Part shown: positions 63,120 through 64,000 of the stretch, piece by piece
Numbering within the stretch: the first letter of the stretch is position 1
Layout: every line of letters begins with the position of its first letter
Origin: Planctomycetaceae bacterium
GTDB lineage: Bacteria > Planctomycetota > Planctomycetia > Pirellulales > Thermoguttaceae
Assembly: GCA_021372005.1 (NCBI GenBank)
Contig: JAJFVC010000088.1
Location: forward strand, 41,888-105,887
Reading direction: 5' to 3'
Length of the DNA stretch: 64,000 nt
Translations under genes and position numbers: made by a program
Notes under the pieces: model-generated
Databases searched by the model: none
What the model saw: the letters and a program-made list of their open reading frames with translations, nothing else
What the model was told of the DNA's origin: nothing

Positions 63120-64000
63120 ATGCCGGCAATCTCTTGGAACATCGTGTTGCTGCTGTTGGTGTTCGCGGTCCTCGCGGCGGCGATCGTGGTGCCGTTGTTC
63201 GTGCATCCGAAAAGCCGATCGGCGACGCTGACGATTTTGCCCGGCGTGGGGCTGGTCGCGGTGTTGTTGTTGGTCGCCCTGCTGTTTTTAGGCGCTTTGC
63301 GCAGTCAACGGCTTGAGCAAGCGACGCCGGTCTCGCCCGATGTGGCGGAAAAAACCGTGGACGCCTATTCGCAAGCGATTGCCTCGCGGGCCGTCGGGAT
63401 GGCGCGGGCGATGGCGCGGTCACTCAGCCGCGCACTGACCGAGGGGGAACGCAGTCCGAGCAAGCCGTCGACCAAAACGGGATCGTCGGCCGACGGCGAA
63501 GAAAACCGACCGGGTATGATCGCCAGCGCCCTCGGATTGGCGCTGGCTCAAGGAGAACGCGGTCTCGAAAACCGGCCCGCGTGGGTCGATGCGCCGCCGG
63601 GCACGGTCGACGGCGTCTATCAGACGGCCATTCACGTCGGGCCCTATACGACGTCGGCCGAGTGCGAAGCGGCGCTGCCCGAGGCCCTGCAAAAAGCTGC
63701 CGCCCAATATCTCGCCACTTGTTGGAGCGACGGCCCGATCGGCCGCGTCGCTTTGCCCCAGGACGTTTTGAACCAGCTCGTTCAGGATCGCTGGTTGGAG
63801 ACTCGGCCGTACTCGGTCGGTCCGATGGTCCATCTCCATGTGCGGTTGCGGATCGATCACAAGCTGAAAGCGATGCTGTTGGAGGAACAACGTCAGACGA
63901 TCGTGGGCCAGCGGCTTCGCACCTGGGCCGTGGGGGCTCTTGCGGCATTGGGACTGCTTGGCGTGGCATTCGGTTATTTGAAGGCCGATTTGGCAACCGG
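63120..64000 (+). CDS. membrane protein, truncated by the window edge
   Basis: Open to the edge, 293 codons. The ATG at 63120 follows GTGGGAAT. Two helices near the start (IVLLLLVFAVLAAAIVVPLF and GVGLVAVLLLVALLFLGAL), a Ser/Arg-rich stretch, a globular segment with WVDAPPGTVDGVYQTAIHVG and CEAALPEALQKAAAQYL, and a further helix near the truncated end (VGALAALGLLGVAFGYL). No family recognised. Follows the kinase by 91 bases. Confidence 0.7.
   Translation, partial: MPAISWNIVLLLLVFAVLAAAIVVPLFVHPKSRSATLTILPGVGLVAVLLLVALLFLGALRSQRLEQATPVSPDVAEKTVDAYSQAIASRAVGMARAMARSLSRALTEGERSPSKPSTKTGSSADGEENRPGMIASALGLALAQGERGLENRPAWVDAPPGTVDGVYQTAIHVGPYTTSAECEAALPEALQKAAAQYLATCWSDGPIGRVALPQDVLNQLVQDRWLETRPYSVGPMVHLHVRLRIDHKLKAMLLEEQRQTIVGQRLRTWAVGALAALGLLGVAFGYLKADLAT

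Overview
The window looks like a chromosomal segment of a planctomycete, probably of the Pirellulales type. It is high in GC. It carries a PVC-type small basic protein gene (50756-51049), several planctomycete-style secreted or membrane proteins of unknown function, Ser/Thr kinases beside an FHA protein, and core genes scattered singly rather than in classical operons (infA, aroC, uvrA, scpB, rpe, accD, folC, lysA). I see no rRNA, tRNA, CRISPR array, insertion sequence, phage gene or origin. The genus cannot be fixed from the sequence alone.

Layout. 1-3908 (minus): a small membrane protein, a CpsD/ParA-like ATPase whose Walker A lysine is replaced, an ExeA-like AAA ATPase and CheB, probably continuing off the left edge. 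4216-10493: a ketoacyl-synthase homologue without its catalytic Cys, a small conserved protein, an ABC-2 membrane protein, a repetitive lipoprotein and a quinone-reductase-like enzyme. 10987-15171: a plus-strand island of seven small unrecognised genes. Three encode proteins of the same design (signal peptide, outside segment, membrane helix, basic tail), and five consecutive products end in Arg-X-Ala-Ala or Arg-Ala-Ala type C-termini; this is the best candidate for an undescribed system. 15198-16808: divergent agmatinase and pyruvoyl-dependent arginine decarboxylase, which together convert arginine to putrescine. 16867-25885: VWA protein, Ste24-like protease, DAP decarboxylase, two tandem paralogous secreted proteins, IF-1, an APC permease and a small secreted protein.

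26050-38753: a sensor kinase, a DUF4105 protein, chorismate synthase, an AsmA-like protein, a zinc-ribbon rhomboid protease, a C45-type Ntn hydrolase, UvrA, and a Tat-exported protein with cyclase-like repeats and two DUF4159-like domains. 38865-44773: a TetR-controlled efflux operon resembling E. coli CecR-YbhGFSR, with the two YbhF ATPase halves as separate genes and a palindromic operator over the promoter. 44913-52444: a secreted protein, an AcpH-like protein, ScpB, Rpe, a histidine-phosphatase homologue without its catalytic histidines, AccD, a kinase, the small basic protein and a LarA-family enzyme.

52493-56937 (minus): an ABC ATPase, its permease and a membrane-anchored partner. 57129-59680: FolC convergent with a fusion of a degenerate PncC/CinA-C domain and a NadD-like nucleotidyltransferase. 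59818-64000: a coiled-coil membrane protein, an FHA protein, a Ser/Thr kinase with membrane helices and a membrane protein cut by the window edge. A recurring theme is family members lacking catalytic residues: the ketoacyl synthase, the histidine phosphatase, the PncC domain and the CpsD-like ATPase.
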